Shown: positions 17,097 through 27,579, counted from the first letter of the stretch. The stretch is DNA of 64,000 bases from Lewinellaceae bacterium (GCA_020636435.1 JACJXX010000002.1:2418001-2482000), one strand, 5' to 3'. The notes: generated from the sequence alone by a model not told the origin. Program-made: numbers and translations.

Positions 17097-19562
17097 ATGA
17101 TAAAGAACTACCTCCGCATTGCCCTGCGCAGCTTGCTCAAGCACAAATTTTACAGCTTCATCCACATTTTTGGCCTGTCCATCGGCATGTCGGTATTTCT
17201 GCTCATTGCTTTATACGTGCGGTTTGAGCGCAGTTATGAAGATTTTATCCCCGAAGCAGAAAACATCTACCGGGTGACGCTGGAGCAGTACTTCAACGGC
17301 GAGCTGCAGATGGCCAGCGCGGAGAACTACCCGGGCGTGGGGCCGGCTCTGCTGCAGGAATTGCCTGAAATCACTGGCTTTGCCCGCCTGTACAACCTGG
17401 GCTACAAGAACAATGTTGTCATTGCCAACGAGGAGGCCAAGCCGGAGCCAATAGCATTCAAACACCGGAAGTTTTTATATGCCGACTCCTCCTTTTTGCC
17501 GATGATGGGCTATGAGATGCTAGCCGGAGATTCCAAAACAGCCCTGGCGGAACCTCTTGCTGCCGTCATTTCGGAAGAATACGCCGGGCTTTATTTCGGG
17601 CAGGAGAGCCCCATCGGAAAATCCCTGCATCTTCAGGACGATGATTTTAATGACGAACTGGTGACGGTAACCGGCGTATTCAAAGACTTGCCCTCCAATA
17701 CCCACCTGAAATTCGACGTATTGTTTTCCTACAAAACCCTCTACGGCCGTTTCGAACAAGCGCCGGAACGCTACGGGCAAAGCTGGCGGCGCAAAGATAT
17801 GTATACCTTCATCCGGGTGGAGCCCGGTACGGACCCGCAGGTTCTCCAGGCTAAATTCCCCGCCATTGTAGAGCAGCATAAGCCGGATTTGAAAGAGCAG
17901 AACAGGAAGGACCTGCTCGGCCTGCAGCCCCTGCGGGACATTCACCTCACGTCCGACCTGGCCGAAGAGCCGGAACCCAATGGCGATGGCCGAATCGTTC
18001 TGTTTATGGGCCTGATCGGCATATTCGTCCTGGTAATTGCCTGGATCAATTACATCAACCTCTCCACCGCCCGGGCCATCGAGCGAGCGCGGGAGATTGG
18101 CATTCGCAAAGTGGCAGGAGCGGTAAAGAGCCAGTTGGTCTGGCAGTTTTTGGTAGAAGCGGCTTTGGTAAATTTTCTGGCCCTGTTGCTCACCTGGGTT
18201 TTGGCGTTCCTGGCATTGCCCCTTTTTAATTCTCTTTCCGGTTTGTCATTTGATGTATATTCTCTTTTTCAGCCCTGGTTCCTGGGCCTGATGTTGGCGC
18301 TGTGGGCTGTGGGCAGCTTACTCTCGGGAATTTATCCGGCCTTTGTGCTCTCCTCATTCCGGCCGGTTTCGGTGCTGAAAGGGAGTTTGAAGAGTGCCGC
18401 CGGAGGTATTGGCGTGCGGAGAGCGCTGGTCGTCTTTCAGTTTGCCGCTTCCGTGATCCTGATCGTTGGCACTCTCACCATATACCGGCAACTAAGTTAT
18501 ATGCTGAACCGCAACCTGGGGATGGATATCGACCAGGTGCTGGTGGTGGAGCGGCCCGGCATTTCTGAGCGGGACAGGCAAGCCTATAACTCGGCTATCG
18601 ATGTTTTCCGGGCTGAACTGGGCAAGCATCCCGATATTAAAGCCGTATCCACTTCTATTACGATTCCGGGCAAACAACGGGAATATAAATCTACGGTGAA
18701 GCGGTATGGCGCGGCGGACAATGAAGCCGTAACCCTTCGCATTAACAGCATGGATTACGATTTTCTGGAGGTTTTTAAAATGAAGCTGTTGGCAGGCAGG
18801 CCCTTTTCAGCCGAATTCCCCCAGGACCGGGATACTTCGGTCATCCTGACCGAAGCGGCAACTCAGTTGCTGGGCTATGAAACGCCGGAAGAGGCTATCG
18901 GCCAGACGTTATCCATACCCAATTTCGAGTGGAACCCTATTGTGGTGGGCGTCGTTAACGACTACCATCAAGTCTCCCTGAAAAAGGCGGCCGACCCTGC
19001 CATTTTCTATTGCACTCCTTACAACGGCGAGTTTTACTCCATGCGCATTCAAACCAGCCGGCTGCCCCAAACCCTGGCGCACGTACAAAAATCCTGGGCA
19101 GCGGCCTTTCCCGGCAACCCCTTCGAGCATTTTTTCCTGGACGACTATTTTAACCGGCAATACGAGAATGAGAGGCGGTTTGGCAGCCTGTCTGCTTTTT
19201 TCGCCATTCTGGCCATTCTGGTGGGATGCCTGGGGTTGTTCGGCCTCTCCGGTTATACCGTCGCGCAACGCACCAAGGAGATTGGCATCAGAAAAGTGCT
19301 TGGCGCGTCTACATCCGGTTTAATAGGCTTGCTTTCCAAAGACATTTTGAAACTGGTTCTGCTGGCCATCACGGTCGCTTCTCCGGTGGCTTGGTGGGCT
19401 ATGAACCGGTGGCTGCAGGGGTTTGCCTACCGCATCGACATTGGCTGGCAGGTATTTGCCCTGGCCGGCGCACTGACGGTTGCCGTTGCTTTTATGACGG
19501 TTAGTTTTCAGAGTATGAAAGCTGCGCTGGCGAACCCGGTGGACAGTCTTCGGACGGAATGA
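17097..19562 (+). CDS. MacB/FtsX-type ABC transporter permease
   Basis: 821 residues. The N-terminus MIKNYLRIALRSLLKHKFYS and the first helix (FSFIHIFGLSIGMSVFLLIALYV) are typical of the Bacteroidota FtsX-like permeases with two MacB periplasmic core domains (about residues 50-270 and 470-650). FtsX cores follow at about 300-440 (ARAIERAREIGIRKVAGA) and 690-800 (VAQRTKEIGIRKVLGAS). Such proteins work with a LolD-like ATPase to move lipoproteins, peptides or drugs across the envelope, powered from the inner membrane. No ATPase gene is adjacent, which is common for these orphan permeases. Substrate unknown. Confidence 0.9.
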   Translation: MIKNYLRIALRSLLKHKFYSFIHIFGLSIGMSVFLLIALYVRFERSYEDFIPEAENIYRVTLEQYFNGELQMASAENYPGVGPALLQELPEITGFARLYNLGYKNNVVIANEEAKPEPIAFKHRKFLYADSSFLPMMGYEMLAGDSKTALAEPLAAVISEEYAGLYFGQESPIGKSLHLQDDDFNDELVTVTGVFKDLPSNTHLKFDVLFSYKTLYGRFEQAPERYGQSWRRKDMYTFIRVEPGTDPQVLQAKFPAIVEQHKPDLKEQNRKDLLGLQPLRDIHLTSDLAEEPEPNGDGRIVLFMGLIGIFVLVIAWINYINLSTARAIERAREIGIRKVAGAVKSQLVWQFLVEAALVNFLALLLTWVLAFLALPLFNSLSGLSFDVYSLFQPWFLGLMLALWAVGSLLSGIYPAFVLSSFRPVSVLKGSLKSAAGGIGVRRALVVFQFAASVILIVGTLTIYRQLSYMLNRNLGMDIDQVLVVERPGISERDRQAYNSAIDVFRAELGKHPDIKAVSTSITIPGKQREYKSTVKRYGAADNEAVTLRINSMDYDFLEVFKMKLLAGRPFSAEFPQDRDTSVILTEAATQLLGYETPEEAIGQTLSIPNFEWNPIVVGVVNDYHQVSLKKAADPAIFYCTPYNGEFYSMRIQTSRLPQTLAHVQKSWAAAFPGNPFEHFFLDDYFNRQYENERRFGSLSAFFAILAILVGCLGLFGLSGYTVAQRTKEIGIRKVLGASTSGLIGLLSKDILKLVLLAITVASPVAWWAMNRWLQGFAYRIDIGWQVFALAGALTVAVAFMTVSFQSMKAALANPVDSLRTE

Positions 19563-19592
19563 GGGCCGTTTACATTCATCGAAACCTATTTG

Positions 19593-19763
19593 TGTAGCGG
19601 GCTACCTGTCTAACATTGACCACACGGGTTGTTGTCCGTTACCTGTTGTCCGTTGACCGCTGTTGCAACTTGCTGGCTGCCAAACGTATGGCTGCCCAGC
19701 GCAACGGACAACCATCAACGGGCAACCGACAACTGACCAACCTTAGACGGATACCCGTGTAGC
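19593..19763. repeat. 171-bp inverted-repeat element with CTACCCGTCTAAGG-type ends
   Basis: The left end reads GTGTAGCGGGCTACCTGTC (about 19593-19611) and the right end, inverted, GCTACACGGGTATCCGTCTA. Inside is a second set of inverted words: GTTGTCCGTTG-type (19630-19660) against CAACGGACAACC and GGGCAACCGACAAC (19700-19737). It fills the 324-bp gap between the permease and sucC, where no gene is seen. The terminal word is shared with repeats at 36383-36409 and 50842-50867. Confidence 0.65.
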
Positions 19764-19886
19764 GTTCTTCCTTGTTGCTATGGATGCTGTGGATGCTCAC
19801 ATCGGTCATCCACAGCATCCTCAACCAAGAGGGTGAAGAATTGTTCCGGTTTTGGCATGAAGCCGTTACTAAACAAATTCGTTATT

Positions 19887-21089
<1,203 letters not shown>

Positions 21090-21120
21090 CGTTTGGTGTA
21101 TGGTTGGTGAAGAAACGCCC

Positions 21121-21128
21121 CAAAAGTA
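21121..21128 (-). promoter_or_regulatory. -7 box of the sucC promoter
   Basis: TACTTTTG on the minus strand, 31 bp before the sucC ATG, matches TAnnTTTG. Upstream sequence contains TTTAGCCC near the expected -33 position. Confidence 0.55.
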
Positions 21129-21199
21129 ATGGAATTTTACTAGCGGGCTAAATTTTTGGCGCGGTAAATGAACAGGTTATGGGGCTTGACTTTGGCGGA

Positions 21200-21350
21200 G
21201 GCAACAAGCTTTTGCGAAATTTCGCTAATTTTATTATTTTGTGTTTCTTTATCATTCATGCGACCTGGCTACGCGAATTTATTTGGGTTCGAACATGCAA
21301 GTGCGTTTAGTTCACGTCTTCGACGTCAAATAAATTTAGCGAGCCGGGGG
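21200..21350. repeat. A/T-rich CGCTAAATTTATT word repeats before the desaturase gene
   Basis: GCGAAATTTCGC is a perfect palindrome (about 21212-21223), followed by TAATTTTATTATTTTG. CGCGAATTTATTTG (about 21273) pairs with CAAATAAATTTAGCG (about 21328). No credible gene lies between sucC and 21381; an upstream in-frame extension of the desaturase runs through these repeats and is not believed. Confidence 0.5.
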
Positions 21351-21380
21351 GGGCGTTGGCGAAACCTATCAAGAATTTTT

Positions 21381-22295
21381 ATGGCAAACATTATTCATTA
21401 CGCCATTCCCGGTTTTATCATTCTGCTTTTGGTAGAAGCGTGGATTGCCGCCAAAGAAAATAAAGGCTGGTTTGAAGCAAAGGACACCTTCAGCAGCCTT
21501 TCTATGGGCATCGGCAATGTCCTGATCGGGTTGTTTTCCAAGGGGATTGTCCTCGGGGCTTTTGCGTTTCTGTACCAGTATCGGCTCTTTGAACTCGGCT
21601 TCCAGTGGTGGGTATGGGTTCTGTTATTTTTTGCCGAAGACTTCAGTTATTACTGGTTTCACCGCACCAGCCACAGCAGCCGGTATTTCTGGGCCTCTCA
21701 TGTGGTGCACCATAGCTCGCAGCGCTACAACCTGGGCACCGCCTTGCGTCAGACCTGGACGGGGGATCTGTCCGGAGGCTTTGTTTTTTGGTTGTGGCTG
21801 CCGCTGATCGGTTTTCACCCGGCGATGGTCTTCACCATGCAGGCCATCAGCCTGCTGTACCAGTTCTGGATACATACCGAGGCGATCAGGAAGCTGCCCT
21901 ATGCTTTCGAACTGGTATTCAATACGCCTTCCCATCACCGGGTCCACCATTCTTCGGATATCAAATACCTGGACCGGAACCACGCCGGCATCCTCATCAT
22001 CTGGGACCGCTTCTTCGGCACCTTTCAGGAAGAAGAAGAGCATCCCACCTATGGGTTGACCAAAAACATCCATACCTATAATCCTTTCCGCATTGCGTTT
22101 AACGAATGGGGGCAACTATTGAAAGACCTGAGCCGGGCACCCTCGCTGCGGGCGGCCGCCGGTTACCTGTTTGGGCCTCCCGGCTGGAGCCACGACGGGT
22201 CGCGGCAGACTACGGCGCAACTCAGAGAAAAATTCAAGCAAAAGCAGGTTAAGCAACGCCGTCAAGTTGCCCGGCCTTCAAAAGAACAAGCCTAA
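21381..22295 (+). CDS. Sterol desaturase/fatty acid hydroxylase family membrane protein
   Basis: 304 residues from MANIIHYAIPGFIILL; this start puts a membrane helix at the N-terminus and avoids the repeat region upstream. Three histidine clusters that bind the di-iron centre are present: HRTSHSSRYFWASHVVHHSS (HxxxH and HxxHH, about residues 95-113) and PSHHRVHHSSDIKYLDRNHAG (HHxxHH plus a later H). Four to five membrane helices surround them. The family hydroxylates or desaturates lipid chains with oxygen; in Bacteroidota members act on sphingolipid- or ornithine-lipid-type substrates, but the substrate cannot be read here. Its stop overlaps the start of the DUF4442 gene (TAATG). Confidence 0.88.
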   Translation: MANIIHYAIPGFIILLLVEAWIAAKENKGWFEAKDTFSSLSMGIGNVLIGLFSKGIVLGAFAFLYQYRLFELGFQWWVWVLLFFAEDFSYYWFHRTSHSSRYFWASHVVHHSSQRYNLGTALRQTWTGDLSGGFVFWLWLPLIGFHPAMVFTMQAISLLYQFWIHTEAIRKLPYAFELVFNTPSHHRVHHSSDIKYLDRNHAGILIIWDRFFGTFQEEEEHPTYGLTKNIHTYNPFRIAFNEWGQLLKDLSRAPSLRAAAGYLFGPPGWSHDGSRQTTAQLREKFKQKQVKQRRQVARPSKEQA

Positions 22296-22816
22296 TGACA
22301 TCCAAAAGCACTGTTGTTCCTCGTTTTGACGCGAAAGCGCCCGGGCTTCTTTCTCTCATAAAAAACCTGCGCACGCCCTGGAAAATGCGGATTTTCTTTT
22401 TGCAGAAGTTGCCTTCCTGCTGGTTTTGGGGGGTTCGCATCAAAGAGGTTGCCCCCGGCCGGTGCCAGGTTGCCATCCCTTACAGTTGGCGGACGCAGAA
22501 CCCTTTCCGTTCCACCTATTTCGCCGCCCTGGCCGGCGCGGCGGAATTATCCACCGGCGCATTGGCAATGATCGCTCTGCACGGCCGCGGCCGCATCTCG
22601 ATGCTGATCACCGGGCTGGAAGGGCAGTTTGTGAAAAAGGCCGATTCGTTGACCACTTTTACCTGCGAGCAGGGGGAGGCCATTCAGGAAGCCGTTCAGC
22701 TGGCCATCGACTCGGGCGAGGGGCAAACGGCCCGCATCCTGACCATTGGCAGAAATGGGGCAGGGGAGGAGGTGTGCCGGTTTTGGCTGACGTGGTCGTT
22801 TAAGGTGAAGGGGTGA
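22295..22816 (+). CDS. DUF4442 hotdog-fold protein (thioesterase-like)
   Basis: 173 residues, translationally coupled to the desaturase by TAATG. The pattern APGRCQVAIPYSWRTQNPFRSTYFAALAGAAELSTG (a region at about residues 55-90) is the hallmark of DUF4442, a single hotdog domain related to acyl-CoA thioesterases. Coupling to a lipid-modifying membrane enzyme suggests it handles an acyl-CoA or acyl-carrier thioester in the same pathway, which is inference. No further domains. Confidence 0.8.
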   Translation: MTSKSTVVPRFDAKAPGLLSLIKNLRTPWKMRIFFLQKLPSCWFWGVRIKEVAPGRCQVAIPYSWRTQNPFRSTYFAALAGAAELSTGALAMIALHGRGRISMLITGLEGQFVKKADSLTTFTCEQGEAIQEAVQLAIDSGEGQTARILTIGRNGAGEEVCRFWLTWSFKVKG

Positions 22817-22934
22817 TGGGCTGCCCGGTGATGGCTTTGAGATTTGCCCGCGGTTTTAGTTCTACCGGGCTTCCGTTGCGCATATTCCCCCTTGGTACGG
22901 GAGGCCTGCCCTTCAGCAAATGTGTCTATGATAG

Positions 22935-23957
22935 TTATGCCAGTTCATTGGCTCCCATCCACTCGTCGTTGAAAACCGTACTCAGGTAATTTTTACCGGA
23001 ATCAGGCAACAGCAGGACGACAACTGCATCCTTGTCCAATTTACGGGCAACTTTCAACGCCCCGGCGATCACCGCCCCGGCGGAAGAGCCTACCATCCAG
23101 GCCTCTCTCCGGGCCGCTTCCCGCGCCATTCCATAAGCTTCTTTATCAGAAACCGTGATGACTTCGTCAACCAGGCTGAGGTCGATGGTCTCCGGCAGGA
23201 AATCCTGGCCGATGCCTTCGATCTTGTAGCCTTTGGCTTCACCCTCCGTGCCGTCGTAGAAGTGGCGATAGAGGGAGCCTTCGGCGTCGATGCCGATCAC
23301 CCGGATATCCGAGTTTTGCTCTTTGAGGTATTTTGCGGTGCCCGTAATGGTGCCGCCGGTGCCCATGCCGGCGATGAAGTGGGTGATGCGCCCAGCCGTA
23401 TCCCGCCAGATCTCAGGCCCGGTGGTGCGATAATGAGCCAGGGGATTGTTAAGGTTTGCGTACTGGTTCGGGCTGAAGGCATTGGGCGTCTCTTCCACCA
23501 GGCGTTCGGCCACTTTGTAATAACTCCGGGGGTCGTCGGGGGCGACGCCGCAGGGGCAGACGACGGCCTCCGCGCCATAGGCCTTAAGGATATTGCGCTT
23601 CTCCTGGCAGACCTTGGCGTTCATGGTGAAAATGACTTTATAGCCTTTTACCACCGCCGCCTGCGCCAGGCCGATGCCGGTATTGCCGGATGTCGGCTCT
23701 ATGATCGTTCCGCCGGGTTGAAGCAGGCCCAGCTCTTCCGCCGCTTCGATCATGGCGATGCCGATCCGGTCTTTGCTGCTGCCGCCTGGGTTGAGGAATT
23801 CCATCTTTCCCAGCATCAGTGGGAGCAGGCCTTCATTCATTCGGTTCATGCGGATCAAAGGGGTGTTGCCGATGGTATGCAGGATATTTTTTTGATATCT
23901 TAAATGAGTTTGTTTTTCAGGCGAAGGATACTGGTTGTGGGAGGCCGATATTATCAT
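22935..23957 (-). CDS. Cysteine synthase/cystathionine beta-synthase-like PLP enzyme
   Basis: 340 residues, fold-type II PLP family. NILHTIGNTPLIRMNRM opens the domain; KMEFLNPGGSSKDRIGI carries the Schiff-base lysine (SSKDR, about residue 60); EPTSGNTGIGLA binds substrate carboxylate; GMGTGGTITG (about 195) binds the PLP phosphate; VGSSAGA closes the site. There is no C-terminal CBS pair. It makes beta-replacement products from serine, O-acetylserine or O-phosphoserine. As the last gene of an operon with a decarboxylase and an ATP-grasp ligase, a specialised role like SbnA of staphyloferrin B (which couples an amino acid to phosphoserine) is as plausible as cysteine synthesis. Starts 25 bp after the preceding gene. 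Confidence 0.85.
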   Translation of the reverse strand: MIISASHNQYPSPEKQTHLRYQKNILHTIGNTPLIRMNRMNEGLLPLMLGKMEFLNPGGSSKDRIGIAMIEAAEELGLLQPGGTIIEPTSGNTGIGLAQAAVVKGYKVIFTMNAKVCQEKRNILKAYGAEAVVCPCGVAPDDPRSYYKVAERLVEETPNAFSPNQYANLNNPLAHYRTTGPEIWRDTAGRITHFIAGMGTGGTITGTAKYLKEQNSDIRVIGIDAEGSLYRHFYDGTEGEAKGYKIEGIGQDFLPETIDLSLVDEVITVSDKEAYGMAREAARREAWMVGSSAGAVIAGALKVARKLDKDAVVVLLLPDSGKNYLSTVFNDEWMGANELA

Positions 23958-23982
23958 TTGGATCGTTTTAAATATGAGTTAA

Positions 23983-25101
23983 TCAAGATACCCCTGCGCC
24001 GGCAAGTTTTTTAACCTGCTCTTTGGCATGCTTTGTGACTTCTTGCGAAGACAGGCAAAAACGGTAGAAATCCGAGGCGATGGCATTCCAAATAGGCTGG
24101 GATGGGGCGAGTTCGCAGAATGATTTCACCAATGCTAAGAAAACCTCCTGCCCTTCATCAGCAGAATGAATTTTTATTGCCAGGAACAGATAGGCCGATT
24201 CATAAATTTTAAACCCTTTCAGGTCGTCAGCAGAGCGATAACCGTTGGCATTTAAAACAGCTTTGACCCTTTCATGTCCTAAGCCTTTTGTAAACCAGAT
24301 GAATTCGACGATAATCTGGTCGAGCATGCTTCTGATCAGGCCAAAAGGCAAGGTGGAGAAGTCAAGCAGGAATCGGCTCTCCAGAGAGCCTTGGCCGAGC
24401 TCGCCTGGCTTGCATCCAAATCTGGCAACCGGCCTTCCATATACCTTGTCAAGGGGCAAGAATGCTGCATCAGGCCCTATGGGCTCAGGGAAAACAGGCA
24501 CAGAGCCATATTTTTCCCTGAAGATTGTTAAGGTATGGAAGTGACAGGGCGCCGATACCTCCGGCCGGTTTTCAAAACACCGGATCAGAGCAAAGAGCAG
24601 GCGATAAGCCTCTTCCTTTTGCCCGATGGCCATCTGGATGCGGGCCAGGTTGACCAGTTGCTGCACCCGGTGCATTTCCAGAATGTCATATCCATGCTCC
24701 TGAATCAGGTAGTTGTCGATGGCCAGGGCCTGCAGGCTCAATGCGTCTGCCTCTTCGGGCCTGGACTCTTTTAACCTCAGATACGCCAGGCCGGAACTGT
24801 AAAAGGCGGCAATGAGCAGTTGGCATTGATAGGAAATAACGGCCGAACTGAGGATAGCCTCAATTTTCCTGAATTGTTCGAACCCCGCTGCCAGTTCCCG
24901 CGCTCTTGCCAGCTCAAGGCCGCGGTTGATCGTTTGGCGACAATCTTGATATAGAGCACTTTCCTGCGCATCCAGGTTTTTACTGACATTTTCCAGGAGG
25001 ATCTCATTAAAAATGTCTGTTTCTCCATAAAACCCATCCTTGCTATTTAGCAGGCTTCTGGTTTGAAAAGCGGAAAGTGTTTCCTGTATCAGCTTATTCA
25101 T
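23983..25101 (-). CDS. Unknown helical (TPR-like) protein of the ATP-grasp operon
   Basis: 372 residues that I do not recognise. The N-terminal 180 residues are helical with TPR-like spacing (ELAAGFEQFRKIEAILSS, AFYSSGLAYLRLKESRPEEA, VQQLVNLARIQMAIGQKEEAYRLL). The middle has PAPCHFHTL-type and RFLLDFSTLPFGLIRSM stretches, and the C-terminal part is again helical. No signal peptide, membrane helix or catalytic motif is visible. It sits between the decarboxylase (32 bp) and the cysteine-synthase-like gene (25 bp) on the same strand, so it is very likely cotranscribed and may be a scaffold or an unrecognised enzyme of the same pathway. Confidence 0.7.
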   Translation of the reverse strand: MNKLIQETLSAFQTRSLLNSKDGFYGETDIFNEILLENVSKNLDAQESALYQDCRQTINRGLELARARELAAGFEQFRKIEAILSSAVISYQCQLLIAAFYSSGLAYLRLKESRPEEADALSLQALAIDNYLIQEHGYDILEMHRVQQLVNLARIQMAIGQKEEAYRLLFALIRCFENRPEVSAPCHFHTLTIFREKYGSVPVFPEPIGPDAAFLPLDKVYGRPVARFGCKPGELGQGSLESRFLLDFSTLPFGLIRSMLDQIIVEFIWFTKGLGHERVKAVLNANGYRSADDLKGFKIYESAYLFLAIKIHSADEGQEVFLALVKSFCELAPSQPIWNAIASDFYRFCLSSQEVTKHAKEQVKKLAGAGVS

Positions 25102-25133
25102 GTGTCATTGTTTTATGTGAGGCGTCATCCGGT

Positions 25134-26441
25134 TTATTCCCAAAAGGCAGCCACTTCTTCAGCAGATTGCCCCTTATGAAGCAGCGAGAAATTACGTAGC
25201 TCGTCATATCCGTATATCGGCGGAAAGCTTCGGTTGGCATTAAAGGACCATTCGCTGAAGGTATAGGCGCCCACATCTTTTATGATGATCCAGTCGCCCG
25301 CTTGAATGGGTGGAAGGCGGCGGCCTTTGCCGATCAGGTCGCCGGAAAAGCACAAGGGGCCGCCAATGGCCTGAGAGACGGGCACGCCGGCCTTAAAACC
25401 CCCTTCGGGATTTAAGGCTAAAATATCGTGGTAGCGGTGAATCATATTTTTGCCGATATGCGTCAGGGCGATTTTTAACTCCTCATTTCGTTCATTCCGG
25501 GCCGTTTTGGTATATTCTACTCTGCTTGCCGCCCAGCCCGCTTTGGCAAAAACAGCTCTTCCGAATTCGGTGATCACCCTGTACTTTCGCAACAGCGGGA
25601 CTTCCGAATACAACAGATCTGAAAACCCCCGGAAGCTTATGGCTTCATCCGCATCCGTATATTGTACGGGCAGGCCTCCTCCAATATCAAAGGTGTGGAT
25701 TTGATAATTGTGGCTTCGGTTTAGGTATTCCGCGAGATCAACGGCTTTTTTAATGCCTTTGATGAGCATCCCGACGGGGCTTTTCTGAGAGCCGATGTGC
25801 ACGTGGAGCCCGGCCAGTACGCTCGAAAGCCCGGTATTTTGAACCAATAGGGCCTTCGCCTGATCCAGGAGCATACCGAACTTGGAGGAGCTCATTCCCG
25901 TAATGTTGTTTCTTTCTTCGGCCGAAAAGCGCCTGTTGTATTCGTTCAGGGGAAGGCCGGGGTTTATCCTTAAACCGATGGAACCTTCCCGGCAAGGGAG
26001 CCCGCTTTCTATCAGCCGGCAGATCAGCTCCAGTTCCTGGGCGTTATCTGCATTGATGTGCATTTTTTCACGCAGCGCAAACCTGATTTCCCGATCTGTC
26101 TTGACAGGAGAATCAAATACGATCCGCTCTGCGGGAAAGCCTGCCTTTTGGGCTATGATCAGTTCGTTGCAGGAAGCGCACTCGGCTCCAAAACCTAGCC
26201 CTGCCGCCACTCTGAGCATTTTGATGAGGGGGTTGGCTTTCACGGCAACTGCATTTAGCGCCGGTTGGGGAAAGGCTTCCGATAAGGCAAGGAGCCTTTG
26301 CCGGTATTCCGGTAGCCCAAAGAAAATGGCGGCGGGATTCCGGGCAGAAATCAGGCCCTCTCTTATCGCCTTCCGGGCAACTTCAGAAACCGCTGGTTCG
26401 GGGCCTTTTAAAGGCGGCGTACAATTTTTTGTGTTCATCAT
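25134..26441 (-). CDS. Group IV PLP-dependent decarboxylase (diaminopimelate/ornithine decarboxylase fold)
   Basis: 435 residues; the ATG at 26439-26441 overlaps the upstream stop as ATGATGA, indicating translational coupling. The TIM-barrel domain has ALNAVAVKANPLIKML (PLP lysine, about residue 62), HVHIGSQKSP (about 225), FDIGGGLPVQY (phosphate loop, about 258). The C-terminal barrel has IGGPLCFSGDLIGKGRRLPP, where Cys and Asp are the catalytic pair contributed to the partner subunit. The family removes the alpha carboxyl of basic amino acids or carboxylated products; SbnH in staphyloferrin B is a precedent for a pathway role. A second lysA-like housekeeping function cannot be excluded. Confidence 0.82.
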   Translation of the reverse strand: MMNTKNCTPPLKGPEPAVSEVARKAIREGLISARNPAAIFFGLPEYRQRLLALSEAFPQPALNAVAVKANPLIKMLRVAAGLGFGAECASCNELIIAQKAGFPAERIVFDSPVKTDREIRFALREKMHINADNAQELELICRLIESGLPCREGSIGLRINPGLPLNEYNRRFSAEERNNITGMSSSKFGMLLDQAKALLVQNTGLSSVLAGLHVHIGSQKSPVGMLIKGIKKAVDLAEYLNRSHNYQIHTFDIGGGLPVQYTDADEAISFRGFSDLLYSEVPLLRKYRVITEFGRAVFAKAGWAASRVEYTKTARNERNEELKIALTHIGKNMIHRYHDILALNPEGGFKAGVPVSQAIGGPLCFSGDLIGKGRRLPPIQAGDWIIIKDVGAYTFSEWSFNANRSFPPIYGYDELRNFSLLHKGQSAEEVAAFWE

Positions 26442-27553
26442 TTTTCGTTCGGGCTCAAAACTTCCGTACTGCATGCAGCTCCTACCGCTTCTTCTTTGAT
26501 CACCAGGCTGCTTTCCATCGTGAACAGATTGCGCCGCTGCATGGCCTCCGGCGCCTCCACGCCATATTGCAACAGCGCATGGTGGACAAGCGTGTGGATG
26601 AGTCCTTCAAAAACTTCCATCTGTGAGTACTCCGGGAAGCAGGTAAAACATTGCTTCACCATCACTGCCTCCGGAAAACAGAGGGCCGGCAGGCCGTTGA
26701 CGTCGAAGAAGCGAAGCGTCCCGTTCGCATCCAGCCGCCCGTCGATGCGGGTGATGCCGCGAATGCCTAGCACGGCGGCAATGGTAGGGATGTGCATCCG
26801 AAGTTGGCCCAGGATAGCCTCATCTGCAATGTATGGCTGCATCTTATCCTCATCATCCCAGGGGCGCAGCCGTTCTTTTCGGCTGAGAATATTGGTTTTG
26901 CCGGCCACGCTTTTGACGATGTAGGCGGTGGGCAGCAGCATCACCTCTTCGCCCAGTTGCAGAAAGCCGCAGGTGATGTCGTCGCTGGGCAGAAATTCTT
27001 CGATGATGACGTTGCTGAGCGGGAAATCCGCCAGGATTTGCCGTGCCTGCCATTTGGCTTCCTCCACATGCTTGGCCATAACTACGCCTACGCTGCCCGA
27101 CTCGGCGGTGGGTTTCAGCACCAGCGGAAAACCGAGCTTGCTTTCGAAAAGGAGCCCTTCCATTTCCGGTAAATTTTCCCGGGTAACGACGGCGAAAGCC
27201 GGAATGGGCAAACCATGAGCTTGCAGGGCAGACTGGCAGGCGTCCTTTTCCAGCACTGTCCGGAGCGTTTTGGCATTAGAGCCCAGATAGGGCAATTGCC
27301 GTGCTTCGATGTAATCGTTCAGCCAGACAGTTTTTCCGGCACCGGCATTGACGTAGTATGCATTGGGCCAGAGCAGGGCGCCATCTGACACCTCACCCAG
27401 TACCTTTTCCAGTTGAGGAACGCTTTCCACTTCGGCGGTTTCCACGGTCATGCCTGCTTTGCGCAGCACATTTACGGCTATTTGCAATTCTTCCGGGCTG
27501 GTGAGCCAGCCGTTGCGCCAGTGGCCCCGGCTGTTGAGGAATAGTATTTTCAT
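26438..27553 (-). CDS. ATP-grasp carboxylate-amine ligase (D-Ala-D-Ala ligase-like)
   Basis: 371 residues. The pre-ATP-grasp domain occupies residues 1-115. GFPLVLKPTAESGSVGVVMA (about 143-162) is the small-domain nucleotide lysine and flexible loop. EEFLPSDDITCGFL follows, and ITRIDGRLDANGTLRFFDVNGLPALC (about 285-310) holds the metal ligands. In D-Ala ligases the last motif is EINTLPG; here it is DVNGLPA, so the second substrate pocket differs and another amino acid or amine is likely. It probably joins a carboxylate to an amine via an acyl phosphate. First gene of a four-gene operon, 52 bp behind the phased 39-bp regulatory block. Confidence 0.8.
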   Translation of the reverse strand: MKILFLNSRGHWRNGWLTSPEELQIAVNVLRKAGMTVETAEVESVPQLEKVLGEVSDGALLWPNAYYVNAGAGKTVWLNDYIEARQLPYLGSNAKTLRTVLEKDACQSALQAHGLPIPAFAVVTRENLPEMEGLLFESKLGFPLVLKPTAESGSVGVVMAKHVEEAKWQARQILADFPLSNVIIEEFLPSDDITCGFLQLGEEVMLLPTAYIVKSVAGKTNILSRKERLRPWDDEDKMQPYIADEAILGQLRMHIPTIAAVLGIRGITRIDGRLDANGTLRFFDVNGLPALCFPEAVMVKQCFTCFPEYSQMEVFEGLIHTLVHHALLQYGVEAPEAMQRRNLFTMESSLVIKEEAVGAACSTEVLSPNEK

Positions 27554-27579
27554 GATAGTTTATTAAAATTTAAGATGCT

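Noticed and set aside
21168..21380. N-terminal extension of the sterol desaturase family protein
   Set aside because: Covers A/T-rich inverted words; the family starts near MANIIHY.
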